A DNA stretch of 62,000 bases from Tubiluchus corallicola (GCA_030141605.1 JAQGDQ010000468.1:1-62000); one strand, 5' to 3'; counted from the stretch's first letter, positions 46,247 to 56,437 are shown. Notes: generated from the letters alone by a model not told the origin. Numbers and translations are program-made.

Positions 46247-47014
46247 TCAAAACCTTTCAAAAACTCCAAGACCAAATAGTGCAAAATCATACTTTACAGG
46301 ATCCTCCTTATCAAAAAATGCTAACCGTGATGTCAGCTCCTCCACTGCCTTCCAATCATTTTGTTTACGAGCAAGCAGCCCCAGCTTACGAGCAACACTC
46401 CCTGAATGTACATCAAGAGGCATCATTAATGCAGACGGAGGAATTCTTTTCCATATCCCAAAATCCACACCATACTGGTCACTCCTAACCATCCACCTCA
46501 AAAACATATTAATACGCTTTGCAGCAGATCCTTTACCAGGGTTGGCAAACTGCTTCTCAGTTCTTCTTTCAGGACCATAACCCATAAAAACATGCCTAAA
46601 GTGGCTGATAGCACCGGCCACACTATTCATCCTATCATACCCCATAGAGAAAACAGCCTCCATCCCTCCATGCTCCTTGTAAATATGGCTTAATGCTTCC
46701 AAGAAATATCGGCAATCAATCCCATTAAAAGTGCGGTGCACAAAACTGCCAAACTTCGCAAAATCCCGACTTTGTGAGCACATCAAAAACTCGTAGGGCC
46801 GATTATCCATCAACCCCACCAAAGAAATCGCATTTTTTACTATCACTGGACGTTGCCCCCAAGCGATAGTTGCCGACATAAAACCTGCAATCTCTATATC
46901 CTCTTTCTTGCTAAACCTTTTGGGAACCTGTATTGGATCGGTTTCAACAAAAACAGGATTGTTGTACCGGTAGTACTTCTCCTCTAAAAAATCTCTGAGA
47001 CTCTCCTCTTTCAT
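46247..47014 (-). CDS. TIGR02757 (DUF2400) family protein
   Basis: 255 residues. The family pattern is clear: DFLEEKYYRYNNPVFVETDPIQVPKRF, ATIAWGQRPVIV, FVHRTFNGIDCRYFLEAL, SAAKRINMFLRWMVRSDQYGVDFGIW and LMMPLDVHSGSVARKLGLLAR. The helical layout with DVH near the end recalls HhH-GPD DNA glycosylases, so a nucleic-acid role is possible but not shown. It follows the LolD-like gene by 31 bases on the same strand. Confidence 0.9.
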   Translation of the reverse strand: MKEESLRDFLEEKYYRYNNPVFVETDPIQVPKRFSKKEDIEIAGFMSATIAWGQRPVIVKNAISLVGLMDNRPYEFLMCSQSRDFAKFGSFVHRTFNGIDCRYFLEALSHIYKEHGGMEAVFSMGYDRMNSVAGAISHFRHVFMGYGPERRTEKQFANPGKGSAAKRINMFLRWMVRSDQYGVDFGIWKRIPPSALMMPLDVHSGSVARKLGLLARKQNDWKAVEELTSRLAFFDKEDPVKYDFALFGLGVFERF

Positions 47015-47045
47015 CCATTAACCTATAACAAAAGATCCACTTTAA

Positions 47046-47699
47046 TCACCCCTTGATTAAACCATCGCTTATCCTTACCATCCTGTCGGCTATCCCTGCA
47101 AAATGCTCATCATGCGTTACTACAATAAACGTCTGGTCAAACTTCTCTCGCAGATTAAAAAAAAGCTTGAATAACTCTTTTTGATTCTTTGAATCAAGAT
47201 TTCCCGACGGCTCATCTGCAAGCACAACAGAAGGCTTGTTGATCAATGCACGTGCCACAGCCACACGCTGCTTCTCACCTCCTGAAAGCTCCGCTGGCTT
47301 ATGCTCCATCCTATCTTGCAAATCAAGTATCTCCAAAAGCTCCTTTGCACTGGACTCAACATCAACCTTGCTGCGATGAGCAATATAGCCCGGAATGGAA
47401 ACATTCTCGAGGGCTGTAAACTCTGGCAATAGATGATGAAACTGAAAAACAAAACCTATCTCCTTATTTCTAAAACGGGCAAGCCTCTTGTCCCCAAAAG
47501 TAAAAACATCCCGGTTGTTGATCCACACCTTTCCGGAATCAGGCCTCCCCAGCGTACCAAGAATTTGCAATAAAGTGGTTTTCCCTGCTCCGCTGGCGCC
47601 TACAACAGAAACAATCTCCCCTTTCTTTACATCAAGAGAAACATCCTTCAGTACCTGGAAACTATCAAAAGATTTTGCAATCCGCTCTGCTCTTAACAT
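47046..47699 (-). CDS. lolD: LolD-like ABC transporter ATP-binding protein
   Basis: 217 residues from ATG 47699 (an upstream TTG at 47705 is less likely). Walker A GASGAGKTT, Q-loop FVFQFHHLLPEF, signature LSGGEKQR, Walker B VVLADEPSGNLD and the switch His in VVTHDEHFA are intact. The HHLLPEFTALENV segment is close to LolD, which powers release of lipoproteins from the inner membrane. No LolC/E permease is encoded beside it, as often seen in Bacteroidota. MacB-type ATPases are the alternative. Confidence 0.85.
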   Translation of the reverse strand: MLRAERIAKSFDSFQVLKDVSLDVKKGEIVSVVGASGAGKTTLLQILGTLGRPDSGKVWINNRDVFTFGDKRLARFRNKEIGFVFQFHHLLPEFTALENVSIPGYIAHRSKVDVESSAKELLEILDLQDRMEHKPAELSGGEKQRVAVARALINKPSVVLADEPSGNLDSKNQKELFKLFFNLREKFDQTFIVVTHDEHFAGIADRMVRISDGLIKG

Positions 47700-47778
47700 A
47701 TTCAATGCATTATATAATCACAAAAATATTTGAAAAAACGAAAAAGGCATGCAAGTATTACCGCCAGAAACACAAGGC

Positions 47779-47906
47779 AAGGCCTTTGTAAAACAAAAGA
47801 CTCTGGCTCGGATTGATAAAAAACTAAACTAGAAAAAACCACAACTTACTAATAATAAATGAGGATTCTGACAAAATTAATTAACCAAAAGATGAAACTT
47901 GCGCTC
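47779..47906 (+). repeat. Dispersed intergenic repeat
   Basis: 128 bp. Left end AAGGCCTTTGTAAAACAAAA, then CTCTGGCTCGGATTGATAAA, CTTACTAATAATAAATGAGG, TTAACCAAAAGATGAAACTT and right end TTGCGCTC. It lies between two minus-strand genes. Confidence 0.8.
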
Positions 47907-47939
47907 GCTTAAGCTAATAAACTCCACTGCAAACCCCGG

Positions 47940-48947
47940 TTATCTGCAACACTCCCTAAAATAGAAAATCGTGACAATATAAATAATATACAGCACAAAC
48001 AAAATGGCACCTCCAAAGCGGCTAAGCATACTCCCTGCCGGACTTAAAAGCATTGAAAAACCACCTCTACCATGTGAGTGTAAAAAACGTATATTTGAGA
48101 TAACAGGAATAATAAATATAACTAGAAGAAGCGAAAACAATACCATCCAGATAACATCATATACAAACTCTTCAAAAATAACATCGATAGCCTCTAGTGA
48201 TGCAGTAATGCCAACCACTCCCAATATATTAAATATATTAGACCCTAATATATTTCCGATAGAAATATCTATCTCTCTCCTTGTTACAGCAACCAGTGAT
48301 GTAGTCAGCTCAGGAATACTTGTACCAAAAGCAACAACAGATATAGATATAACCCGCTCTTCAACTCCAAAACTATCGGCAACAGCAGAAGCTCCACCTA
48401 TTAAAAGCTTAGAACCAACTCCTAACCCTACACAGGACAAGACAATCATAATAACGCAAACACCAAACCTGAATTGAGGGGGAAGACTCCCTTTTGCTCT
48501 CTGGGTCTTTCTTGAACGATAGATACTAAACCATATAAAGGCGATAAGTACTCCTACCAAAATGACACCTTCATAACGTGAAATAGTGGAATCTGAAATA
48601 AAAAAACAAAACATCAGCCCAGAAACAAACATAACAGGCCACCAATATCGAACAACATCAACCTTAACAGGTAAAACTGCAAATATGGCAGTCACACCTA
48701 GAACCATGGCTATATTAGCAATATTTGACCCAATCACACTGCCCAAAGCAATATCTGGATATCCGGAAAACACAGCACTGACACTCACAACCAGCTCAGG
48801 AGCGGAAGTTCCCAACGCCACAATAGTAAGCCCTACTACAAGGGTAGAAATCTTAAAATGACAAGCAAGACTCCTACCTCCTTTAACAAGACACTCCCCA
48901 CTTAAAACAACTATTACTAATCCTGAAATGAGATGTATATATTCCAA
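47940..48947 (-). CDS. Calcium/sodium antiporter (CaCA family, YrbG type)
   Basis: The open frame runs to a TTG at 48989, but the TTG at 48947 gives the start (M)EYIHLISGLVIVVLSGECLVKGG that matches the family; no ATG is in frame nearby. About 335 residues form ten membrane segments in two inverted halves. Each half has the alpha-repeat motif: GTSAPELVVSVSA and GTSIPELTTSLVA, with the ion-binding Glu and Ser. It exchanges calcium for sodium at the inner membrane. A tatA-like gene ends about 45 bases upstream on the same strand, which suggests co-transcription. Confidence 0.88.
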   Translation of the reverse strand: MEYIHLISGLVIVVLSGECLVKGGRSLACHFKISTLVVGLTIVALGTSAPELVVSVSAVFSGYPDIALGSVIGSNIANIAMVLGVTAIFAVLPVKVDVVRYWWPVMFVSGLMFCFFISDSTISRYEGVILVGVLIAFIWFSIYRSRKTQRAKGSLPPQFRFGVCVIMIVLSCVGLGVGSKLLIGGASAVADSFGVEERVISISVVAFGTSIPELTTSLVAVTRREIDISIGNILGSNIFNILGVVGITASLEAIDVIFEEFVYDVIWMVLFSLLLVIFIIPVISNIRFLHSHGRGGFSMLLSPAGSMLSRFGGAILFVLYIIYIVTIFYFRECCR

Positions 48948-48991
48948 AACAAATAGTGTGTTTAAAGAAAAATGCAGAAAACACGACAACC

Positions 48992-49294
48992 TCAGTCCTT
49001 CAGCTCTTTCTCAATCTCTCTGCTCATATCGTTTGCGTCACGCTCAATCTCTCTACTCATATCGCTTGCATCACGACTAACAGAATCGGAAACTTCATTT
49101 ATATCCTTACGAATACCATCGGTATGTTCTTCAAGCTCACGCTTTATGTCATTAGTAGCTTTTTTAAACTCCCTCATCCCTTTACCTATGGTCTTTGCAA
49201 TATCAGGTATACTTCTTGCTCCAAAAAACAAAAGGGCCAACAACATCACCAATACCAACTCCGAACCACTAACAAAAAGCATAACACTCATCAT
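48992..49294 (-). CDS. tatA: TatA/B-like protein with long charged tail
   Basis: ATG 49294 is chosen because AAAGGAGTGG stands a few bases before it; earlier starts at 49321 are less good. The 100-residue protein has one membrane segment with the Tat hairpin ELVLVMLLALLFFGARSIPDIAKTIGKGMREFKKATNDI, the hallmark of TatA/TatB. The tail is strongly charged and contains an 11-residue repeat (DASDMSREIER / DANDMSREIEK). It is probably the pore-forming part of the twin-arginine translocase, which fits the Tat-signal oxidoreductase at 15679. No tatC gene is present in the window. Confidence 0.88.
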   Translation of the reverse strand: MMSVMLFVSGSELVLVMLLALLFFGARSIPDIAKTIGKGMREFKKATNDIKRELEEHTDGIRKDINEVSDSVSRDASDMSREIERDANDMSREIEKELKD

Positions 49295-49315
49295 TACCAC
49301 TCCTTTCATCCTTAA

Positions 49316-49350
49316 CAGCAAGCCTCCAAAAGCCGGATAGAAGCTTGCTG
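49316..49350. other. Hairpin upstream of the tatA-like gene
   Basis: CAGCAAGC (49316-49323) and GCTTGCTG (49343-49350) form an 8-bp stem in the gap between secDF and tatA. No T-run follows on the minus strand, so terminator function is doubtful; it could be a leader structure. Confidence 0.35.
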
Positions 49351-49473
49351 AAATAAAGAAACTATTCTATCATAAACTTACAAATTACACTCATCAGCCT
49401 CGCTATAGCAAATACCTGTCACTCTATTCTATATCACCGCGTATAAGGCAATCACAGTGGTGCCATTTAAATA

Positions 49474-52400
49474 CTACCTCCTCCTTCTTTTCTTTTTACT
49501 CTCAGCAACCTTCTCTACCTTTTTATTCTTAGTTGCTTCATAAGATATTGGTGTTGCAATAAACAGAGAAGAATACGTACCTATAACTACACCCATCAAT
49601 AATGCAAAAGTAAACCCTTTGATAGAGGTTCCTCCAAACAGGAAGATTGCCAACAAAACAATAAGGGTTGATAGTGATGTACTAAACGTACGCCGTAATG
49701 TGCTATTCAATGCAGAATCAATCACCTCTACGCGATCTTTCTTCGGATGTAGCTTCAAATACTCCCTGATACGGTCAAATACAACCACCGTATCATTAAT
49801 AGAATATCCCAACACTGTAAGAATTGCCGCAATAAAGGCCTGATCCGCTTCTAAAGAAAATGGGAGCACTCCATCAAGAAGGGCAAACATTCCAAGAACA
49901 ATTATCGAATCGTGAACAAGAGCGGAAATAGCCCCCAGCCCATACTGCCATGTACGGAAACGTATAAGTATGTAGAGAAAAATAATCAACAATGCAAAAA
50001 AGATAGAAATAACAGCATCTCTGCGAATATCATCAGATATAGTTGCCCCAACCTTTTGTGAGCTCATTTTATAATTAGAAAGAAAATCATCTTTCGACAC
50101 ATCCGATTCAATAAACTTTTTCATCCCTTCATACAGACGGCTCTCTACATCTTCATCAATATCAGTTCCATCCTCGCCTATCCTGTAATCGGTAGTAATC
50201 CGTACTTGGTTGTCACCACCAAAAGTTTTCACTTCAGGAGTAGCACCAAACTCCAGAGACAGAGTCTGGGCAACATCAGCAACCAATACAGGATTATTCA
50301 ACCTTACAACATATGCGCGCCCCCCCTTAAAATCTATTGATGTATTTAAACCTTTAGTAGTTAAAACTACCAGGGAGGTAACTACTAGCAGCCCGGAAAC
50401 AACATAAGCAAGCTTGCGCTTCTCGAGAAACTTAATATCAGACTTGCGTAACCAGCTCCTTGTCAGAGCAGTAACAAATGTCACCTTCCTGTTTCTGTGC
50501 AGCCATCTTTCAAATATCAGACGAGTAATAAAAATTGCACTAAACAGTGATGTCAATATTCCAATTATAAGAGTAGTAGCAAACCCTTTTATAGGACCGG
50601 AACCAAACATATAGAGAACAACTCCTGTTAAAAGTGTTGTTAACTGACCGTCAATAATTGCTGAATAGGCATTAGCATACCCCTCCTTTACAGCCAGCTT
50701 GATCCCTTTACCTGCCTGCAGCTCCTCCTGCACTCGCTCATATATCAGCACATTAGCGTCTACAGACATACCTATTGTCAATACTATTCCGGCAATACCG
50801 GGAAGAGTAAGCACCGCTCCAAGTGAAGCAAGCACTCCCACAACAAAGAACAGGTTGGCAATAAGAGCAATATTAGCTACAAGGCCTGCGCGCCCACTAT
50901 AGAAGATAAACATATAGACCAGAATAAAGACAAAGGCTATTACAAACGACCAAAGACCGCTCTGAATAGACTCTCTCCCTAAAGTAGGCCCCACTACATC
51001 CTCTTGTATAATCCGGGCGGGAGCAGGCATCTTACCAGACTTAAGCATATTTGCAAGGTCTTTCGCCTCATTAACGGTAAACTGCCCCTTTATCTCTGTA
51101 CGTCCACCTGATATCTCACCCTCCACAGTAGGGAAAGACTGTACATAGTCATCCAGGACAATCGCAATTGACCGACCAACGTTTTCACGCGTTATGCGGG
51201 CCCAAACCTTAGCACCCTCGCTATTCATGCTCATATTTACCACACAAATAGCCTGGCTACGCCCAAAATCCTGGCGGGCATCCGTAACAACATCTCCGTC
51301 AAGCGGCGCACGACCATCACGTCCTGTAACCTTTAACGCCAACAACTGGAAGAAATTACCAGTATCGTCATACGGCTTTGCCGTCCAGCGAAATATCATG
51401 TTGCGAGGGAAAATAGACCTAATTTGAGGCATACTCATATAATCGTTAACACTTGCAGTATCCTTAAAATGAGCATAACCAACAACAGGCCCTCTCATAA
51501 TTTGCCCTTCACGAGTAGTATTAGGATTTAAAACAGCAAACAAAGGGAAGTTCTTGGCAATATCATCCGGTGTACCAGCCAACAACGAATCGGTAGCCTG
51601 TTGCACCTCATCTATCAGCCCAAGCCCTTCCTCTCCTACCTCTTCCTCTGCTTTATCTCCAGTATCATCCCCTTTATCCTCATCAGTAAGCTCAATATCT
51701 TCATCTACTGACCGCATTTCGCGCAAGCGCTGATTTGCCTCAAGCATATATTCATAAACCTCACTATTCTCATATGTTTCCCAGAACTCCAGCTTAGCTG
51801 TACCTTGTAAAAGCTTTCTCACTCGCTCCTGATCCTCTGCACCAGGAAGCTCCACAAGTATACGCCCTTTGGTTTGCAGCTTCTGTATATTGGGCTGTGC
51901 CACACCAAAACGGTCAATACGTGTGCGTATAATATTAAAAGAATTATCAATTGCATTATCAGTCTCCTGGCGTATAACATCAAGCACATCTGCATTTGTC
52001 GAATTAAAACCAATCTTATCTCTCAGCTCCATTGTCGTAAATATAGCAGCGAGCCGCGCATTTGGGTCAACCTCCTCAAATGCCTTTCCAAAAAGCGTAA
52101 CAAAATCATCCTGGGACTCCCGATAACGCTCAATAGTCAGATTCATAGCCTTAACAAAAGTAGGATCCTGGCTGTAATTTGACATCGAACGAATCAGATC
52201 CACAACAGACACCTCAAGCGTTACATTCATCCCTCCCTGTAAATCAAGACCGAGATTTATCTCATTCTCCTTTACCTCTCGATAGTTATAGCCTTTTATC
52301 CACAAAAAATTGTATACAGTCTCACTGGAAATTGAATCCAGGTAGTAAGCCTCCAACTCCGGATCGCCGTTTGCATAGTTGCGAGCAGCTCTCTCAACCT

Positions 52401-52488
52401 CCTTAGCCTTAAATGTAAACATCAATTGGTATAAGCAAACCAAAGCCAACAGGGCAGTGAAAAGCTTTATCATTCCTTTATTCTGCAT
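49474..52488 (-). CDS. secDF: Protein translocase SecDF fusion
   Basis: 1004 residues. SecD part: N-terminal membrane segment, NEINLGLDLQGGMNVTLEVS, P1-domain blocks NIIRTRIDRFGVAQPNIQ and GRILVELPGAEDQERV, then SGKMPAPARIIQEDVVGPTLG and five more membrane segments with SVDANVLIYERVQEEL. SecF part: STSIDFKGGRAYVVR-like start (residues about 715-735), YSINDTVVVFDRIREYL and the closing TPISYEATK. It uses the proton gradient to pull proteins through SecYEG. The fused form is common in Bacteroidota. A -7-like TATATTTG lies upstream at 52551-52558 on the minus strand. Confidence 0.97.
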   Translation of the reverse strand: MQNKGMIKLFTALLALVCLYQLMFTFKAKEVERAARNYANGDPELEAYYLDSISSETVYNFLWIKGYNYREVKENEINLGLDLQGGMNVTLEVSVVDLIRSMSNYSQDPTFVKAMNLTIERYRESQDDFVTLFGKAFEEVDPNARLAAIFTTMELRDKIGFNSTNADVLDVIRQETDNAIDNSFNIIRTRIDRFGVAQPNIQKLQTKGRILVELPGAEDQERVRKLLQGTAKLEFWETYENSEVYEYMLEANQRLREMRSVDEDIELTDEDKGDDTGDKAEEEVGEEGLGLIDEVQQATDSLLAGTPDDIAKNFPLFAVLNPNTTREGQIMRGPVVGYAHFKDTASVNDYMSMPQIRSIFPRNMIFRWTAKPYDDTGNFFQLLALKVTGRDGRAPLDGDVVTDARQDFGRSQAICVVNMSMNSEGAKVWARITRENVGRSIAIVLDDYVQSFPTVEGEISGGRTEIKGQFTVNEAKDLANMLKSGKMPAPARIIQEDVVGPTLGRESIQSGLWSFVIAFVFILVYMFIFYSGRAGLVANIALIANLFFVVGVLASLGAVLTLPGIAGIVLTIGMSVDANVLIYERVQEELQAGKGIKLAVKEGYANAYSAIIDGQLTTLLTGVVLYMFGSGPIKGFATTLIIGILTSLFSAIFITRLIFERWLHRNRKVTFVTALTRSWLRKSDIKFLEKRKLAYVVSGLLVVTSLVVLTTKGLNTSIDFKGGRAYVVRLNNPVLVADVAQTLSLEFGATPEVKTFGGDNQVRITTDYRIGEDGTDIDEDVESRLYEGMKKFIESDVSKDDFLSNYKMSSQKVGATISDDIRRDAVISIFFALLIIFLYILIRFRTWQYGLGAISALVHDSIIVLGMFALLDGVLPFSLEADQAFIAAILTVLGYSINDTVVVFDRIREYLKLHPKKDRVEVIDSALNSTLRRTFSTSLSTLIVLLAIFLFGGTSIKGFTFALLMGVVIGTYSSLFIATPISYEATKNKKVEKVAESKKKRRRR

Positions 52489-52649
52489 ATAGACTTAATT
52501 TATCTTTAATATATCTTTTACAACTTTAAATAACTCTCTAAACAAGCACGCAAATATATCTATTTTTCCTGAATATAATAGCAGACCTACGGTTCCATAT
52601 CTCTAACCAAGTCCTCTAATAGCTACAACTAAATTATATCCATTCAGGA

Positions 52650-53543
52650 TTAGCGAACTTCTATAATTACTGTATACCTTTTAAAAGTACTGCCATCCTG
52701 TGCCACCACCTGATACTTCACAGGTAGGGTGAAATTTTGCGCATCACCCTTGGGAGGCATTACAGTGGCACCTTCAGAAACCTCTAAAGAGAGAGGAACT
52801 AAACTTCTTAAATGTGCCTTATCTGTGGCAACTCCGGTAATAGTTTGTGCCTCATGGTCAATATTTATATCTGTCACCCCTTTAATATCAAAAGTAGTAA
52901 TTTTCGCATCCACATTTCTATCTATATTAACAATTACAGTATATGTCTCTGTACCTCCATCCTCCGCCACTACTGTATAACGTTTGTTGTTGGTAAAATC
53001 CTGCTCCACTCCGCTACCTGGAGATACACTTACACCTGTATGTGTAATAGTAGGCTTCAACACGCCCTTTGCCTTATAAGAAACAGCAGCACTTATAATC
53101 TTATTATCTATCTTTCCGACAATATCATACTCTAACGCTTCATTATCTTCTGCTTTAAAATCAAAGCCAATAATACTTTTTAATGCACTAAACTCTACCT
53201 CCTCCACAGTTACAATATACTTTTGCGTGCTCCCATCCTCTGCCTTTACTATATATTCTACAGGATCAGTAAAATCCTGCTCCGCCCTACTCTCTGGGCT
53301 TACGGATGCTTTTTCCGACACAATAATATTGGGTATAAGCTTAGTTTTATTAGTACCCACAGGCACCATTACCCTTACGGTGTAATGCTTATGATCTGCC
53401 TTAGCATACCATGCACTATTGATAATCTCAAAAGCTATGATCTCTTTCTTATCCAACTTAAGCGACTCCCCTCTCCCTTGCTTGCACACTGTTGCCACTA
53501 AAAAACTTGCAACCAATAATAGCACGGCTCTTTTCATATCCAT
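52650..53543 (-). CDS. Secreted protein with three DUF5018-like repeats
   Basis: 297 residues. A signal peptide (MKRAVLLLVASFLVATVC; the Cys could be acylated) is followed by three domains of about 85 residues, each ending in a strand pair such as EDGSTQKYIVTVEE, EDGGTETYTVIVN and QDGSTFKRYTVIIEV and containing VSP-E/G-S-x-x-EQDFT. These Ig-like modules also occur at the N-terminus of the chitinase at 36446. They often sit in surface glycan-binding proteins. No catalytic domain is present, so it may bind a polysaccharide or act as a spacer. The gene stands alone. Confidence 0.82.
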   Translation of the reverse strand: MDMKRAVLLLVASFLVATVCKQGRGESLKLDKKEIIAFEIINSAWYAKADHKHYTVRVMVPVGTNKTKLIPNIIVSEKASVSPESRAEQDFTDPVEYIVKAEDGSTQKYIVTVEEVEFSALKSIIGFDFKAEDNEALEYDIVGKIDNKIISAAVSYKAKGVLKPTITHTGVSVSPGSGVEQDFTNNKRYTVVAEDGGTETYTVIVNIDRNVDAKITTFDIKGVTDINIDHEAQTITGVATDKAHLRSLVPLSLEVSEGATVMPPKGDAQNFTLPVKYQVVAQDGSTFKRYTVIIEVR

Positions 53544-53664
53544 TTATCTTTAAAATTCAGAAATTGAAACACACCCCAAACCCTGCTCTAAAAAAACAAA
53601 ATCGCTTTTACGTAAAGCATAAGCTCTATATAATTTTAATATCAGATCTTAATACAGGCCACCC

Positions 53665-55071
53665 TCAGAACCTGAAATAATTATATGCATTATTGAACGA
53701 AATATCCTCCACCATGCGCCCCAACAGCTCCATATCGTTAGGTATCTCCCCATTCTCAACATCATTACCTATTAAATTACACAAAATACGGCGGAAATAC
53801 TCATGTCGTGAATAGGAGAGAAAACTACGCGAATCCGTAAGCATTCCCACAAAACGGCTAAGCAACCCTAAATTTGACAAAGCGTTAATCTGCCTCTCCA
53901 TGCCATCCTTCTGATCAAGAAACCACCAGCCCGAACCAAACTGAAACTTACCCGGTTCAGAACCATCCTGAAAATTACCAATCATTGTCGCAAACACCTC
54001 ATTATCCCTGGGATTAAGATTATATAAAATAGTACGCGTAAGTTTCTGCTCCTCATCCAGCCTATCAAAAAAACGGGACATAGCAGCAGCCATTTTATAA
54101 TCACCAATAGAATCAAACCCCTTATCAGCGCCGACAGAATTAAACATCCGCGTATTGTTATTTCTCATTGCCCCCAAATGAAACTGTTGTGCCCAGCCCC
54201 TTTTATGGTCCATCACAGCAAACTCATATAACATTGCAGAACGAAACTTCTTTAACTCATCATAAGAGGGCTGAACTCCACTTCGAACCTTGCTATATAT
54301 ACTCCCTATCTCACTATTAGTATAAAACTCGGCATACATTGTCTCCAGACCATGATCGGAAAGACGACACCCATTATCATGAAAATACTGATGGCGCTTA
54401 TCTATCGCCTCCAAAAAATCTTCAAACCTGCTAAGATCTGTTCCGGTAAGATCAGAAAGCGTATTAACATACCTATTAAAGCATGCGGGAGACTCTATTG
54501 CCATTGCTCTGTCAGGACGCCAGGCAGGAATAACACTCACCTCAAAACCATCATCTCTTATCTCTCTGTGATACTCAAGCGAATCTATAGGATCATCCGT
54601 AGTGCATATAGTATGCACATTAGCTTTCCTTATAATACCACGACATGAAAACTCCGGTGTACTAAGCATCTCATTACACCTATCCCATATTTCGCGTGCA
54701 GTAGACAAACTCAATATCTTATCAATCCCAAATGGCTTTTTCAACTCCAAGTGTGTCCAGTGATAGAGTGGGTTACGCAGTGTGTAGGGAACTGTTTCTG
54801 CCCATTTCTCAAACTTCTCCCAGTCAGATGCGTCGCCTGTGCAGTACCTCTCGTCAACACCATTAGACCTCATCCCTCGCCACTTATAATGATCCCCCGC
54901 CAGCCATATCTGATACATATTTTCAAACCGCCTGTCTTTAGCTATATCCTGCGGCTGTATATGACAATGATAATCAAATATAGGCATCACAGCAGCATGC
55001 TCATGATATAACTTCCTGGAAACATCAGTTTGCAACAGAAAATCCTCATCCATAAAAGGCTTCATTCTCAT
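53665..55071 (-). CDS. uxaC: Glucuronate (uronate) isomerase
   Basis: 468 residues, a normal UxaC length. Start region MKPFMDEDFLLQTDVSRKLYHEHA, metal site PIFDYHCHIQPQDIA (H-x-H), WAGDHYKWRGMRSNGV, TTDDPIDSLEYH and HLGAMRNNNTRMF are all family blocks. The enzyme turns D-glucuronate into D-fructuronate and D-galacturonate into D-tagaturonate, the first step of hexuronate breakdown in the cytoplasm. The UxaE gene is encoded just upstream on the same strand, and a fructuronate-reductase-type gene lies 3 kb away. Confidence 0.97.
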   Translation of the reverse strand: MRMKPFMDEDFLLQTDVSRKLYHEHAAVMPIFDYHCHIQPQDIAKDRRFENMYQIWLAGDHYKWRGMRSNGVDERYCTGDASDWEKFEKWAETVPYTLRNPLYHWTHLELKKPFGIDKILSLSTAREIWDRCNEMLSTPEFSCRGIIRKANVHTICTTDDPIDSLEYHREIRDDGFEVSVIPAWRPDRAMAIESPACFNRYVNTLSDLTGTDLSRFEDFLEAIDKRHQYFHDNGCRLSDHGLETMYAEFYTNSEIGSIYSKVRSGVQPSYDELKKFRSAMLYEFAVMDHKRGWAQQFHLGAMRNNNTRMFNSVGADKGFDSIGDYKMAAAMSRFFDRLDEEQKLTRTILYNLNPRDNEVFATMIGNFQDGSEPGKFQFGSGWWFLDQKDGMERQINALSNLGLLSRFVGMLTDSRSFLSYSRHEYFRRILCNLIGNDVENGEIPNDMELLGRMVEDISFNNAYNYFRF

Positions 55072-55174
55072 TTTTTTTTAATCCGTTAAACCGGTAAGCT
55101 AAACGCTCGCTCAAACTTTCAAACAATAAGAAACCGCACTCTTGTTCATTCGTCAGGAAATTTAACCTCTCGAA

Positions 55175-56437
55175 TTAATGGGGTAAAACCTGTGCCCCAA
55201 ATAATCTCTTTAAATGTCGATCATAAAGATTTTCCTCTACACACTTCCCAATAATACCACTATGTCTTTTCAGTAAATCAACATACTTTTCACCATACTC
55301 CGACGCAACTTTATAAGCAACATGTATCAATTGCCTGAAATCGGGATTATAATCTGAATGCTCCGGTATATGGCGAAGGCTGTTGGCCAGCTCATTGCCA
55401 CTCCAGCTCTCTATATCTCTTGCAGAAGGTAGTAACCTCTGCCTTATATCAATAACATCGGAATAAGGAGCACACAACTCATCCTTACGGTCCAAGCCCC
55501 TCTTACATATTGACTTTGCCATCTCCAGCGCCTCCCCACCTGCCAGGGCAAGGCCTATTACCTCTTCCAGCCACGATGTGCCGGCAGTTTTAACATGTAT
55601 CCCCTTATCATACTTACTTATAACTTTCGAAATCGCAGGATAGATCGAAAACTTGTCCGAACCGGAATGAATGCTCAGCTTTAAGCTTTGAGGCAACCCA
55701 AAAGACTTAACAGCATAATCTATTACAAGAATATCTTCTTCAAACTCACGAGTAAACTCCTTCACATCACCAACATAATCTACACCTTTATTAAAACGTC
55801 CCGAAAACTTCGGAGCAATAGTCTGGGCGGGGATACCCTGCTCTGCAATCATCTTTAAAATAAAAAGAAGCTCAACAGGAGTTTGGGGAGACCCAACCTC
55901 ATCTATCGAAACTTCAATAATAAAACCTTTACCCCTTTTTCTCTTACTTATAAACCTGTATATGTTGCCAGCCTCCACAATAGCTGCTAAAAAATTCTCA
56001 GCCACACCTCTGATCTGCTCTTCACTAACTTTAAACGGCGTAGAAATACCCGGAATAAACAACTCACCCTGCATACTCTTACACGACCTGACAAACTCGT
56101 CAACCTCTTTATCATTAGGCTTTTCCCCTATATACTCAGCAACATCAATAGTAAAAAAATCGGATACAGATAAAAAATCCTTTACACTATTCATGTTTAT
56201 ATGATCAGCATCAACATAGTACTCCCCTGTATAATTCAAAGCCTTAACCGCCAAATCTGCCTCTGCCCTCGTATCAGAGGGAAGGGAGCGAACTATCTGA
56301 TGCTCACGGTTAGACTTATTCCAAACCGGAACAACATCAATCCCGTCTTTACACACTCTCAAAATTGCTCTTAACTGTGCCTCCCCCTGCATGGAAAATC
56401 TGTCTCCAATACCAAATGTATGCTTATGAATCTTCAT
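55175..56437 (-). CDS. uxaE: Tagaturonate 3-epimerase (UxaE family)
   Basis: ATG 56437 is chosen (start MKIHKHTFGIGDRFSMQGEAQLRAI); the earlier codon at 56470 adds an unlikely leader. About 420 residues. Typical blocks are GIGDRF, WNKSNREH, YVDADHINMNSV (metal site), EVSIDEVGSPQTP, APKFSGRFNKGVDYVGD, LSIHSGSDKFSIYP and VKTAGTSWLEEV. The family converts D-tagaturonate to D-fructuronate, so that galacturonate can enter the fructuronate branch. It is 103 bases from uxaC and the first gene of that unit. Divergent from the LacI gene. Confidence 0.92.
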   Translation of the reverse strand: MKIHKHTFGIGDRFSMQGEAQLRAILRVCKDGIDVVPVWNKSNREHQIVRSLPSDTRAEADLAVKALNYTGEYYVDADHINMNSVKDFLSVSDFFTIDVAEYIGEKPNDKEVDEFVRSCKSMQGELFIPGISTPFKVSEEQIRGVAENFLAAIVEAGNIYRFISKRKRGKGFIIEVSIDEVGSPQTPVELLFILKMIAEQGIPAQTIAPKFSGRFNKGVDYVGDVKEFTREFEEDILVIDYAVKSFGLPQSLKLSIHSGSDKFSIYPAISKVISKYDKGIHVKTAGTSWLEEVIGLALAGGEALEMAKSICKRGLDRKDELCAPYSDVIDIRQRLLPSARDIESWSGNELANSLRHIPEHSDYNPDFRQLIHVAYKVASEYGEKYVDLLKRHSGIIGKCVEENLYDRHLKRLFGAQVLPH

